A stretch of DNA of 12,209 bases, taken from NCBI GenBank assembly GCA_937896265.1, contig CALBMD010000319.1, positions 1-12,209 on the forward strand, read 5' to 3'. Position numbers and translations under genes: made by a program. Each line of letters opens with the position of its first letter. The stretch's first letter is position 1. The stretch is from an uncultured Pseudomonadota bacterium (lineage in GTDB: Bacteria > Bdellovibrionota_B > Oligoflexia > Oligoflexales > Bog-1112). Shown here piece after piece: positions 6,207 to 12,187 of this stretch. The notes below the pieces were generated by a model. The model saw only the letters and a program-made list of their open reading frames with translations. It ran no database searches and had not been told where the DNA came from.

Positions 6207-8090
6207 ATGAAAGACTGGCCAGCTGTTTTTACCAACCAATACCAAGAATCTATCGAGCATCCTGAAAGGTTCTGGGAGCGGATGGCTAAAGACACCCTCC
6301 AATGGATGAAGCCTTGGGATAAAGTCTTTAGTAAGGAAAAATCTCACATACGATGGTTTGAAGGTGGCAAGATCAACGCCTCATTAAACTGTCTAGATCG
6401 GCATATCTCTAATAAAGGCCAAAAAAAAGCCATTGTATGGGAAGGAGAAGACGGTAGTAAACGCACGCTCACTTATAGCGAGCTTTTATCAGAAGTTTGC
6501 CAGCTGGCAAATGCCTTCGATACCTTAGGTCTGCAAGCAGGCGATACCGTTACTATTTACTTACCAATGATACCAGAAGCTATAATTGCCATATTAGCTT
6601 GCGCAAGAAAAGGTCTTGTTCATAATGTTGTATTTGGAGGATTTAGCGCTGAAGCCCTAGCAGAGAGAACAAAAAACTGCGATGCCAAACTCGTCATTAC
6701 CTGTAACCAGGCTTATCGCAAGGGCAAGATCCTTGAGTTTAAAAAAACTGTTGATGAAGCTTTAGCAAGTTGCCCCAGTGTTAAATCCGTGGTGGTTTAT
6801 CAGCGCACACCTCAAGCTGTTCCTATGCAATCAGAGCGCGATGTCTACTGGCAGGAATTGGTTAGTAAAGAAAAGACTAACTGTACGCCTCTTGCTCTTG
6901 ATGCTGAGCACCCTCTTTTTATACTTTATACCTCAGGCAGCACCGGCAAACCCAAAGGTCTTGTGCATACAACAGGTGGCTACCTTTTGGGAGCTGCTTT
7001 ATCTTCGCAAGTAATCTTTGGCTTCAAAGATTCAGATTTATATTGGTGTACTGCGGATATCGGATGGATTACAGGCCATAGCTATATCGTCTATGGTCCT
7101 TTGGCAAACGGCGCCTCAGTTTTTATCTATGAGGGTGCTCTTGATCAGCCAGATTGGTCGCGCAGTTGGCAAATGATTGAACAAAACAAAATCTCTATCC
7201 TTTATACAGCCCCCACAGCAATAAGGTCTTTTAAGGCCTGCACAGAGGCACCTCATCGTCAGTATGATCTGACATCACTGCGCTTACTGGGAAGTGTCGG
7301 TGAATCTATTAGCCCAGCAACTTGGCAATGGTACAAAGAGGAAATAGGGCAAAATCGTTGTCCCATTATAGATACCTGGTGGCAAACTGAAACAGGTGGC
7401 ATCATGCTAAGCCCAGTCCCTGGATTGACCAAGGAAAAACCTGGCTCAGCAACATCACCTTTTCTCGGTATTAAGCCTGCTATTTTAAACCCCGATGGTT
7501 CATCCGTTATGCCTGGTGAAAGCGGTGCTTTAGTCATCACGCAACCTTGGCCAAGCATGGCTCGCACCATATATAAGGATCACAGCCGTTATGAAGAGCA
7601 GTATTTCAAACGTTTTGAAGGTCTTTTCCTAACAGGTGATGGCGCCTACCAGGATGAAGACGGACATTATTGGATCTTAGGTCGTATGGATGATGTGCTT
7701 AATGTGTCTGGACACCGTCTAAGTACCGCAGAAATTGAAGCCGCTCTTCTCAGTCATAATGCTGTCAGTGAAGCTGCTGTCATCGGCAAAAAAGATGAGC
7801 AGAAGGGAGAAGTCCCTGTTGCTTTTATTGCCCGGCATCCTAAAAGTAACACTGAAGATTTGGATGCTTTGCAAGAAACACTCAAAAAGCACGTTAGCAG
7901 AAAAATCGGCGCCCTTGCCCGCCCTGAAACTATCTATTTTGTCGACAGTTTACCAAAGACTCGTTCAGGTAAGATTATGCGTCGGCTTCTTCGTGAACTG
8001 TTAACAACTGGCGAGAGCAAAGGAGATATCAGCACGCTTGAGAACGCTTCTGGCTTTGCAAGTCTAAAAAAGCAAATCACTGGTTCTTAA
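6207..8090 (+). CDS. acs: Acetyl-CoA synthetase (AMP-forming)
   Basis: This 627-residue enzyme activates acetate with ATP to acetyl-AMP and then acetyl-CoA (EC 6.2.1.1 type) in the cytoplasm. The ANL-superfamily motifs are present: the P-loop-like A3 motif YTSGSTGKPKG (241-251), TADIGWITGHSY (282-293), the A5 motif DTWWQTETGG (389-398) whose second Trp, W392, corresponds to W414 of Salmonella Acs that restricts the pocket to acetate, GDGA (477-480), the hinge region GRMDDVLNVSGHRLSTAEIE (492-511), and the C-terminal PKTRSGKIMRR (583-593) with catalytic K589. That lysine is the one inactivated by acetylation in characterised Acs enzymes, so protein acetylation may control it here too. The length is slightly short of the usual about 650 residues, mainly at the N-terminus. 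GAGG eight to nine bases upstream supports the start. Propionyl-CoA synthetase is less likely because of the Trp. Confidence 0.95.
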   Translation: MKDWPAVFTNQYQESIEHPERFWERMAKDTLQWMKPWDKVFSKEKSHIRWFEGGKINASLNCLDRHISNKGQKKAIVWEGEDGSKRTLTYSELLSEVCQLANAFDTLGLQAGDTVTIYLPMIPEAIIAILACARKGLVHNVVFGGFSAEALAERTKNCDAKLVITCNQAYRKGKILEFKKTVDEALASCPSVKSVVVYQRTPQAVPMQSERDVYWQELVSKEKTNCTPLALDAEHPLFILYTSGSTGKPKGLVHTTGGYLLGAALSSQVIFGFKDSDLYWCTADIGWITGHSYIVYGPLANGASVFIYEGALDQPDWSRSWQMIEQNKISILYTAPTAIRSFKACTEAPHRQYDLTSLRLLGSVGESISPATWQWYKEEIGQNRCPIIDTWWQTETGGIMLSPVPGLTKEKPGSATSPFLGIKPAILNPDGSSVMPGESGALVITQPWPSMARTIYKDHSRYEEQYFKRFEGLFLTGDGAYQDEDGHYWILGRMDDVLNVSGHRLSTAEIEAALLSHNAVSEAAVIGKKDEQKGEVPVAFIARHPKSNTEDLDALQETLKKHVSRKIGALARPETIYFVDSLPKTRSGKIMRRLLRELLTTGESKGDISTLENASGFASLKKQITGS

Positions 8091-8100
8091 GTAAGAAAAG

Positions 8101-8173
8101 CTCGCGGGTAATGCCAACAGATCACCTGACGCCAGTCGGGCCGGTGCGGCCACGACTGGCTGGTGATGACCCT
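8101..8173 (+). repeat. Left 73-bp inverted-repeat arm
   Basis: It is exactly complementary to 8289-8361. Inside the arm, 8121-8167 folds on its own: ATCACC with GGTGAT, GCCAGTCG (8131-8138) with CGACTGGC (8153-8160), and GGCCG (8139-8143) with CGGCC (8147-8151), with one bulged A (8152) and a GTG loop. That makes 19 pairs with a small internal loop. It begins ten bases after the acs stop codon. Confidence 0.97.
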
Positions 8174-8274
8174 CCCAATAATCATTGTGTCATCGTTACA
8201 GTAGCGGTTGTTACGGCGGTTGATGATGACTCTGTCCCAAGTCATCGTTGTGTCATCGTTGCAGTAGTGGCGTT
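8164..8274 (+). repeat. Two diverged direct repeats in the element core, period 60 bp
   Basis: Unit 1 (8164-8212) and unit 2 (8224-8274) both begin TGATGAC and share CCCAA, then TGTGTCATCGTT, CAGTAG and GTTA, with scattered substitutions and small indels (roughly 80% alike by eye). Unit 2 also contains an 11-base near-tandem repeat, GTCATCGTTGT/GTCATCGTTGC (8241-8262). Unit 1 begins inside the left arm. Confidence 0.75.
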
Positions 8275-8288
8275 AATTTAAAGTCTAA

Positions 8289-8361
8289 AGGGTCATCACC
8301 AGCCAGTCGTGGCCGCACCGGCCCGACTGGCGTCAGGTGATCTGTTGGCATTACCCGCGAG
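8289..8361 (-). repeat. Right 73-bp inverted-repeat arm
   Basis: It is the exact reverse complement of 8101-8173, without a single mismatch. It carries the mirror-image internal hairpin (GCCAGTCG at 8302-8309, CGACTGGC at 8324-8331, bulged T at 8310, loop CAC at 8316-8318). Matching stops abruptly at both ends (G8100 against T8362, C8174 against A8288), which defines sharp boundaries. Confidence 0.97.
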
Positions 8362-8408
8362 TTAACGAAGTTTCATTTGCATGACTCTGGCCAAGGTGTG
8401 CATAACCG

Positions 8409-8440
8409 AATATCTGACTAGAAAAATTTTCGCAGATATT
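8409..8440. repeat. Hairpin downstream of the M13 peptidase gene
   Basis: AATATCTG (8409-8416) pairs perfectly with CAGATATT (8433-8440) around a 16-base loop. It lies 26 bases beyond the peptidase stop codon. No T-run follows on the - strand, so its role as a terminator is uncertain. Confidence 0.4.
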
Positions 8441-8466
8441 AATGAAGCAAGCCTTTGCAAATCATT

Positions 8467-10482
8467 TTACCAAATCACCACTCTCTCCTCTGGGGGCAGG
8501 TACATCCCTTTTCCAGGCTGGACATTGAAGGCTTCGTAAAAAGCATCCACATTGCGCAAGACGCCATTTACTCTGTATTCTGGCGGTGAATGAGGGTCTG
8601 TCTTCACCTGACGAATCAAATACTGCTCTGATGCGACTGTTGCCCAAACTCTCGCAACTCCCAAGAAAAACTTCTGGGCGCCCCTACGAGTAGCCTTCGC
8701 ATCTTGCTCAGCCTTTTGCGACAATTGATAAGCTTTATATGCGATACTCACACCACCAAGATCGCCAATATTTTCTCCTAGGGTCAGATTGCCGTCGACG
8801 CGGTAGCCTTTAACTGGTTCAAACTTGCTATACTGCTCGACCAGACCCCGAGTAAGCTCCTTGAATTTTTGCAAGTCGGCATCAGTCCACCAGTTGTTCA
8901 ACCGCCCATCGCCATCATACTGAGACCCTTGGTCATCAAAAGCATGACCGATCTCGTGACCAATCACCATGCCAATGCCACCGTAGTTGATAGCATCCTC
9001 GTTGTTCACATCAAAAAATGGCGCTTGCAAGATAGCGGCAGGAAAAACAATCTCGTTACCTGCTGGGTTATAGTAGGCGTTTACAGTCTGCGGGGTCATA
9101 AGCCAACGCTCTTTATCAACTTTTTTACCGACTTTTACAATCTCTTCCGAATGCGCAAACTCAAAAGCTGCCATAGAGTGTAATAAAACGCTTTCTCCTG
9201 CCAACTTAAGCCCTTCATAGCTCTTAAATTTCTCAGGATAGCCAATCTTGACACTAATCTTGCCAAGTTTTTCGAGAGCTTTTGCTTTGGTCTCTTCTGA
9301 TAACCAAGCACGACTTTGGATACTTACTTTATAGGCTTTCAGCAAGTTCTTAACCAAATCCTGAACCTTATTTTTAGCTTCCTCAGTAAAGAAACGCGCG
9401 ACATAGGCTTTACCCAAACCCTCACCGACAAGCTCTTCTACGAAATTAATTGCCTTTTCAGAACGAGGGGGCTCAACTTTGATGCCAGCAAGGACAGTTG
9501 AGTAGAAGCAAAAGTTTTGCTCTCTGAGCTTTTTGGGCAACAAATGCGCAGCATCTTTAATAAGATGCCATTTTAGGAAGACTTGCCAATCTTGCCATGA
9601 GTAAGCAGTTAACACCGACTCCAGTTTTTCAAAAAAGGATTTTTCACTAATCATTATGTTATTAACTTCTTTAGGTAACCCTACTGCTGCAAGAAAATTT
9701 TGCCACAAAAGATTAGCAGTACGCTTCATTCGGTTATTGGTGAGCTGAGTATCTCGCCTATCTTTCTCGGCCCATTGAATTTTAGCTAACGCTGTTTCCA
9801 TCGCCATAATGAGAGGAGATGGGCGTTCATTCATTCCAGCAAGCTCAAACATGAGGTCGATATGCTTGGTGTATTCATCGCGAAATTTCGAAAACTTTTC
9901 AGACTGCTCAAGGTAATAGTCTCTGTTGGGTAAACCTAAAGAACCTTGAACTAAACGTAGGCAGAAGACCGTTGGATCATCGGGATCTTCTTCAATAGAC
10001 ATTCTAAAAACCCTACCGCCCAAATTGGCGCGTTGCGCTTTCGCCTGGAGATCCAGAAATGCTTCCGGTGAAGTGACTGAAGCAATTTCGCTTAAGTAAG
10101 GTGCAATCGGCGTTAGACCCAAACTTTCAATCTTAGCTTCATCCATATACCCGTTATAGAGAGTCGCAGCCTTTGCTTCTAGATCGTCCCGATCTGATTT
10201 TTTTAAGATTTCTTCGATTAACGTTCTTTTTTGAACAATAACCTTATCCCTCAACACATGAAACTGACCATATACTGATTTGTCACTAGGTAGTTTATTG
10301 GCTGCCATCCATGGGCCATTTACGTACCTGTAGAAGTCGTCTGCGGGGTTGATATTCGCGTCGACTAAAAATGGTGGCTGTGGATCAATTACTGCTCCAG
10401 CTTTTCCCGATGTTTTCTTTTCCCTACCTCCACAACAGGCTAATACTAACGCTGCCGCAGAAACCACCAACAAGTACCTCAT
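8467..10482 (-). CDS. M13 family (neprilysin/PepO-like) zinc metallopeptidase, lipoprotein
   Basis: This 671-residue zinc endopeptidase is predicted to be anchored in the outer membrane, where it would cleave peptides. With the start at base 10482 it opens with a lipoprotein signal, MRYLLVVSAAALVLAC, with C16 as the lipidated residue. A start at 10548 would add 22 residues that bury this signal, and AGGAGG sits four bases before the ATG at 10482. The N-terminal M13 domain begins with INPADDFYRYVNGPWM. The substrate-binding stretch NAYYNPAGNEIVFP is at about 468-481. The zinc motif HEIGH is at 509-513 and the third ligand region ENIGD at 570-574. All catalytic residues are present. The C-terminus ends VVIW, keeping the family's terminal Trp but lacking the usual CxxW cysteine. 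The length matches the family (650-700 residues). It is divergent from the two small exported-protein genes. Confidence 0.95.
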   Translation of the reverse strand: MRYLLVVSAAALVLACCGGREKKTSGKAGAVIDPQPPFLVDANINPADDFYRYVNGPWMAANKLPSDKSVYGQFHVLRDKVIVQKRTLIEEILKKSDRDDLEAKAATLYNGYMDEAKIESLGLTPIAPYLSEIASVTSPEAFLDLQAKAQRANLGGRVFRMSIEEDPDDPTVFCLRLVQGSLGLPNRDYYLEQSEKFSKFRDEYTKHIDLMFELAGMNERPSPLIMAMETALAKIQWAEKDRRDTQLTNNRMKRTANLLWQNFLAAVGLPKEVNNIMISEKSFFEKLESVLTAYSWQDWQVFLKWHLIKDAAHLLPKKLREQNFCFYSTVLAGIKVEPPRSEKAINFVEELVGEGLGKAYVARFFTEEAKNKVQDLVKNLLKAYKVSIQSRAWLSEETKAKALEKLGKISVKIGYPEKFKSYEGLKLAGESVLLHSMAAFEFAHSEEIVKVGKKVDKERWLMTPQTVNAYYNPAGNEIVFPAAILQAPFFDVNNEDAINYGGIGMVIGHEIGHAFDDQGSQYDGDGRLNNWWTDADLQKFKELTRGLVEQYSKFEPVKGYRVDGNLTLGENIGDLGGVSIAYKAYQLSQKAEQDAKATRRGAQKFFLGVARVWATVASEQYLIRQVKTDPHSPPEYRVNGVLRNVDAFYEAFNVQPGKGMYLPPEERVVIW

Positions 10483-10486
10483 ATGG

Positions 10487-10492
10487 CCTCCT
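10487..10492 (-). promoter_or_regulatory. Ribosome binding site that fixes the M13 peptidase start
   Basis: The - strand reads AGGAGG here, four bases before the ATG at 10480-10482. This and the lipoprotein signal that begins at this ATG outweigh the longer frame opening at 10548, which has no comparable site. Confidence 0.85.
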
Positions 10493-10568
10493 AGAATGTT
10501 TAGGATTGAACCATACTCAAACACCAAAAAACGAAAATCTATATTCAAATCCCGAAAGAGATCTCGGA

Positions 10569-10598
10569 TTTACATCTTATAAATCAAAGGCTTATATA
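10569..10598 (+). promoter_or_regulatory. Possible sigma-70 promoter for the small exported-protein pair
   Basis: TTTACA (10569-10574), 18 bases, TATATA (10593-10598). It would start transcription near 10606, about 145 bases before the first gene. The region is AT-rich, so a chance match is possible. Confidence 0.3.
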
Positions 10599-10682
10599 GA
10601 AAAGAAAACTATACGGCTGCGCACTCTAGAAATATTACTGTACGAATGTTTAGTTTATTAGCAAACCAGCATGCACTTAGAG

Positions 10683-10733
10683 ATGTCGCTTCGTGACATG
10701 AGGATACTCGGTTTAGAACCAAAAGATAACCGA
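10683..10733 (+). other. Structured 5' leader upstream of the cysteine-rich protein gene
   Basis: One hairpin is ATGTC (10683-10687) with GACAT (10695-10699). A second is TCGGTT (10708-10713) with AACCGA (10728-10733), and GGTT (10710-10713) can instead pair with AACC (10717-10720). The two pairings are mutually exclusive and end only four bases before the Shine-Dalgarno site. The stems are short, so this may be chance. Confidence 0.3.
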
Positions 10734-10749
10734 ACCAAAGGAGGTCCTC

Positions 10750-11109
10750 ATGCGATTGAAACTTGGCTTTGCAGCTCTTCTTGCTTTTTCAACCCTAGCT
10801 CAAACAAGCAGTGCCAAAGCGTTTAAAATCAAAATGCCAAAAATCGAACTTCCGTCCAAGCCACCAATACATCTTCCTATTCCTCAACTGCATCATAAAC
10901 ATACCAGTAAGGAGGTCAAATGCGTTGCCAATCTAATGCTTAGCGGCACATTTGGCACTGCATGTGCAAGCTGCGCCACAGCTGCTGCAACTGCCACTGG
11001 CTTTGGTTTATGGGAAAGCGCCGCCGAAGTCGCTGTTTCTCAGTGCATCCCTCCCTGCCTAGCAACCGCATCTTCTGTACAAAAAGCAAAAAAAGACTGC
11101 GGGTGGTAG
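10750..11109 (+). CDS. Small secreted cysteine-rich protein, no known family
   Basis: I do not recognise this 119-residue protein. It has a clear Sec signal peptide (basic MRLK, hydrophobic LGFAALLAFSTLA, likely cleavage after AKA at residue 24). Next comes a basic, Pro/His-rich linker, about 25-53 (FKIKMPKIELPSKPPIHLPI, then HHKH). The final domain, 54-119, is small and Ala-rich and holds all six cysteines (58, 72, 75, 99, 103, 117) as CASC and CIPPC motifs, so up to three disulfides or metal binding are possible in the periplasm or outside. The start has a near-ideal AAAGGAGG six bases upstream. An AAGGAGGT also occurs inside the gene at 10909-10916. The stop codon is followed one base later by the ATG of the next gene, so the two are probably translationally coupled and work together. 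Confidence 0.85.
   Translation: MRLKLGFAALLAFSTLAQTSSAKAFKIKMPKIELPSKPPIHLPIPQLHHKHTSKEVKCVANLMLSGTFGTACASCATAAATATGFGLWESAAEVAVSQCIPPCLATASSVQKAKKDCGW
10909..10916 (+). promoter_or_regulatory. Internal Shine-Dalgarno-like sequence inside the cysteine-rich gene
   Basis: AAGGAGGT covers codons for K54-E55-V56, exactly at the boundary between the Pro/His-rich linker and the cysteine-rich domain. An ATG lies three bases later (10920) in a different frame and would encode only seven residues before a stop. It may slow ribosomes at the domain border, or be accidental. Confidence 0.35.
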
Positions 11110-11110
11110 C

Positions 11111-11458
11111 ATGCCACGGCTAGCCATCTTATGCCTAGCCAGCCTCTCGACCACTGGTTGTCTGGGGCAAACTATCTTGTGGAAGACATGCCTTAGAGAT
11201 CTCAGAGCCTGTTATGTGGCTTATGATTCTTTAGCCATGGGCCTGAAGATCACTAAGGGTTCTCCATCTTCATTCAACCGATGGATGCGCGAGATTGCTG
11301 AGCTCGGAGCATCTTACGCTACGGTACGGCAGAGCAAAGGTAACAAAATGCTCTATGATTTAGCTACTAGCCATTTGCAACTAGGAGGACAAGATATAGA
11401 ACTAAATCTACGAGTCACTTCATCAGGATTTTTTGTCAGCCTAGGTTGCTATTTCTGA
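11111..11458 (+). CDS. Small putative lipoprotein, no known family
   Basis: This 115-residue protein matches no family I know. The N-terminus MPRLAILCLASLSTTGC resembles a lipoprotein signal with C17 as lipidation site, but the residue at -3 is Thr rather than the usual Leu/Ile/Val, so an ordinary Sec signal or a weak signal is possible. The mature part contains C27, C34 and C113, a helical, aromatic and basic middle (SSFNRWMREIAELGASYATV), and beta-like strands near the end (DIELNLRVTSSGFFVSLGCYF). Its ATG comes one base after the stop of the cysteine-rich gene, with only GGGTGG as ribosome binding site inside that gene's end, so translation is probably coupled. Its last ten bases overlap the end of the convergent thioesterase gene. 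The two genes likely act together at the cell envelope; function unknown. Confidence 0.75.
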   Translation: MPRLAILCLASLSTTGCLGQTILWKTCLRDLRACYVAYDSLAMGLKITKGSPSSFNRWMREIAELGASYATVRQSKGNKMLYDLATSHLQLGGQDIELNLRVTSSGFFVSLGCYF

Positions 11459-11892
11459 GACCGACGCTGCACCATGGTCGTCATTTGCCCAGCAAAGGTA
11501 GGTTTACCCTCTTGCTGGCGCAGCTCAAAACGCCAGCGATGCAGCTGATTACCAGCTTGAATCAAAATTGCCTGAGCAGTAACCACATCACCAGTGCGGC
11601 AAGAGCGTATATGGGAACCTGAGAGCTCCGTCCCAACTATAAATTCATCGTCATTTTCCAGCATGGCATAGGATAAAATACTAGCGATTGTCTCGCAGAC
11701 AAGAAAATTAACCCCGCCATGAAGAATTTTCATCGGCTGCAGCACCTTCTCTGTCACAGGCATGATCATCTCAACCCAACCTTCGCCGATAGCTGAAAAC
11801 TTCATACTCAAATGATCGAAAAGATAGTGCTTACTTAAGAGATTTAATTTATCGATGCCAACATCTTTGATCTTGCTAAATCGATCCGACAC
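11449..11892 (-). CDS. Hotdog-fold acyl-CoA thioesterase (PaaI/YdiI-like)
   Basis: This 147-residue protein belongs to the 4HBT hotdog thioesterases that hydrolyse acyl- or aroyl-CoA in the cytoplasm. The signature LHGGVNFLVCETIAS (57-71) carries H58-G59-G60 and the catalytic acid E67, with the nine-residue spacing seen between the His and Glu of YdiI/MenI. The following strand GTELSGSHIRSCRTGDVV mirrors the YdiI segment GLEINANHVRSAREG. YdiI acts on 1,4-dihydroxy-2-naphthoyl-CoA in menaquinone synthesis, but the true substrate here is undetermined. The start is a GTG (11890-11892), supported by AGGAGG at 11898-11903 five bases upstream. The gene is read in the same direction as the upstream tRNA, 182 bases away, and overlaps the convergent lipoprotein gene by ten bases. 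Confidence 0.9.
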   Translation of the reverse strand: MSDRFSKIKDVGIDKLNLLSKHYLFDHLSMKFSAIGEGWVEMIMPVTEKVLQPMKILHGGVNFLVCETIASILSYAMLENDDEFIVGTELSGSHIRSCRTGDVVTAQAILIQAGNQLHRWRFELRQQEGKPTFAGQMTTMVQRRSQK

Positions 11893-11897
11893 AAAAA

Positions 11898-11903
11898 CCT
11901 CCT
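11898..11903 (-). promoter_or_regulatory. Ribosome binding site for the GTG start of the thioesterase
   Basis: AGGAGG on the - strand, five bases before the GTG at 11890-11892. It decides a non-ATG start and gives the full-length hotdog domain. Confidence 0.8.
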
Positions 11904-11924
11904 GTGCATTTCAAGCAAGCTTTT

Positions 11925-11949
11925 CTTCCTTGGTGGTTCATTAAGGAAG
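11925..11949. repeat. Hairpin between tRNA and thioesterase genes (distal)
   Basis: CTTCCTT (11925-11931) pairs exactly with AAGGAAG (11943-11949), with an 11-base loop. It could be part of the tRNA transcript's 3' end or the thioesterase 5' leader. Confidence 0.3.
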
Positions 11950-11963
11950 TGAGCCAAAAGTAA

Positions 11964-11980
11964 TAGCTTTGATAAAGCTA
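11964..11980 (-). terminator. Possible terminator downstream of the tRNA
   Basis: On the - strand, TAGCTTT-ATC-AAAGCTA is followed by TTACTTTT. The seven-pair stem is AT-rich, so this is a weak candidate. A shorter one, GGTTC-TAG-GAACC (12046-12058), lies 16 bases after the tRNA. Confidence 0.35.
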
Positions 11981-12074
11981 CCAATTTATCTGAACAAGCT
12001 GAAGGAGTATAAGTAAGGTAAAGAAAGATATTGGAGAAAGTTATCGGTTCCTAGAACCTTTGAAAAGACTGGCA

Positions 12075-12151
12075 TGGTGGGCCCACCTGGACTTGAACCA
12101 GGGACCTTGGAGTTATGAGCACCCTGCTCTGACCAACTGAGCTATAGGCCC
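12075..12151 (-). tRNA. tRNA with CAU anticodon, probably tRNA-Ile2 (lysidine-type)
   Basis: A complete 77-base cloverleaf with encoded CCA. The acceptor is GGGCCTA with TGGGCCC (one G-U pair), discriminator A, D-stem GCTC/GAGC, anticodon loop CTCATAA (anticodon CAT), and T-arm CCTGG-TTCAAGT-CCAGG. The T-loop TTCAAGT, the CTCATAA loop and the GGTC variable loop all resemble E. coli tRNA-Ile2, whose C34 is changed to lysidine by TilS so that it reads AUA. Elongator tRNA-Met is the alternative; initiator is excluded by the G1-C72 pair. The anticodon stem GGGTG/CTCCA has a T-T mismatch (30-40) and a G-A mismatch at its top (27-43), which is unusual. Confidence 0.93.
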
Positions 12152-12167
12152 AAACATGCGAGAAATG

Positions 12168-12173
12168 AATATA
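12168..12173 (-). promoter_or_regulatory. Likely -10 box of the tRNA promoter
   Basis: The - strand reads TATATT 16 bases before the first tRNA base. The matching -35 box would fall at about 12191-12196, where the sequence is adapter, so it is missing from this contig. Confidence 0.4.
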
Positions 12174-12187
12174 CCTCAGAGCTGCTT

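Larger units (their letters stand above)
8101..8361. repeat. 261-bp long-inverted-repeat element (possible MITE or REPIN-like)
   Basis: Two perfect 73-bp inverted repeats flank a 115-bp core. The whole element lies in the 376-base gap between the convergent acs and M13 peptidase genes. The arms are about 66% GC, well above the surroundings. There is no open reading frame of useful length, so it would be a non-autonomous element if mobile. No clean target-site duplication is visible: the 9-base flanks TAAGAAAAG and TTAACGAAG agree at five positions only. If transcribed from acs, it would fold into a 73-bp RNA duplex, which could end transcription from either side and would be a likely RNase III substrate. 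Alternatives are a bidirectional terminator or a genome-wide interspersed repeat. Confidence 0.9.

Noticed and set aside
8164..8274. A CRISPR array
   Set aside because: There are only two diverged 60-bp units with no unique spacers of regular size, and no cas genes in the window.
8101..8361. The long inverted repeat as a fold-back or palindrome chimera from library preparation
   Set aside because: A fold-back would make the flanks complementary as well. Here the arms end sharply and both flanks continue into different intact genes.
8101..8361. An integron attC site
   Set aside because: The RYYYAAC/GTTRRRY core sites are not present at the arm ends (GCCAAC and GTTGGC do not fit), and there is no integrase or cassette array nearby.
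10483..10548. A longer start for the M13 peptidase at 10548 (22 extra residues)
   Set aside because: The extra residues hide an otherwise clean lipoprotein signal, and the ATG at 10482 has AGGAGG four bases upstream while 10548 has no such site.
10349..10661. Small + strand frames over the M13 peptidase 5' end
   Set aside because: Antisense to a well supported coding sequence, with no ribosome binding site, and two competing frames in the same place.
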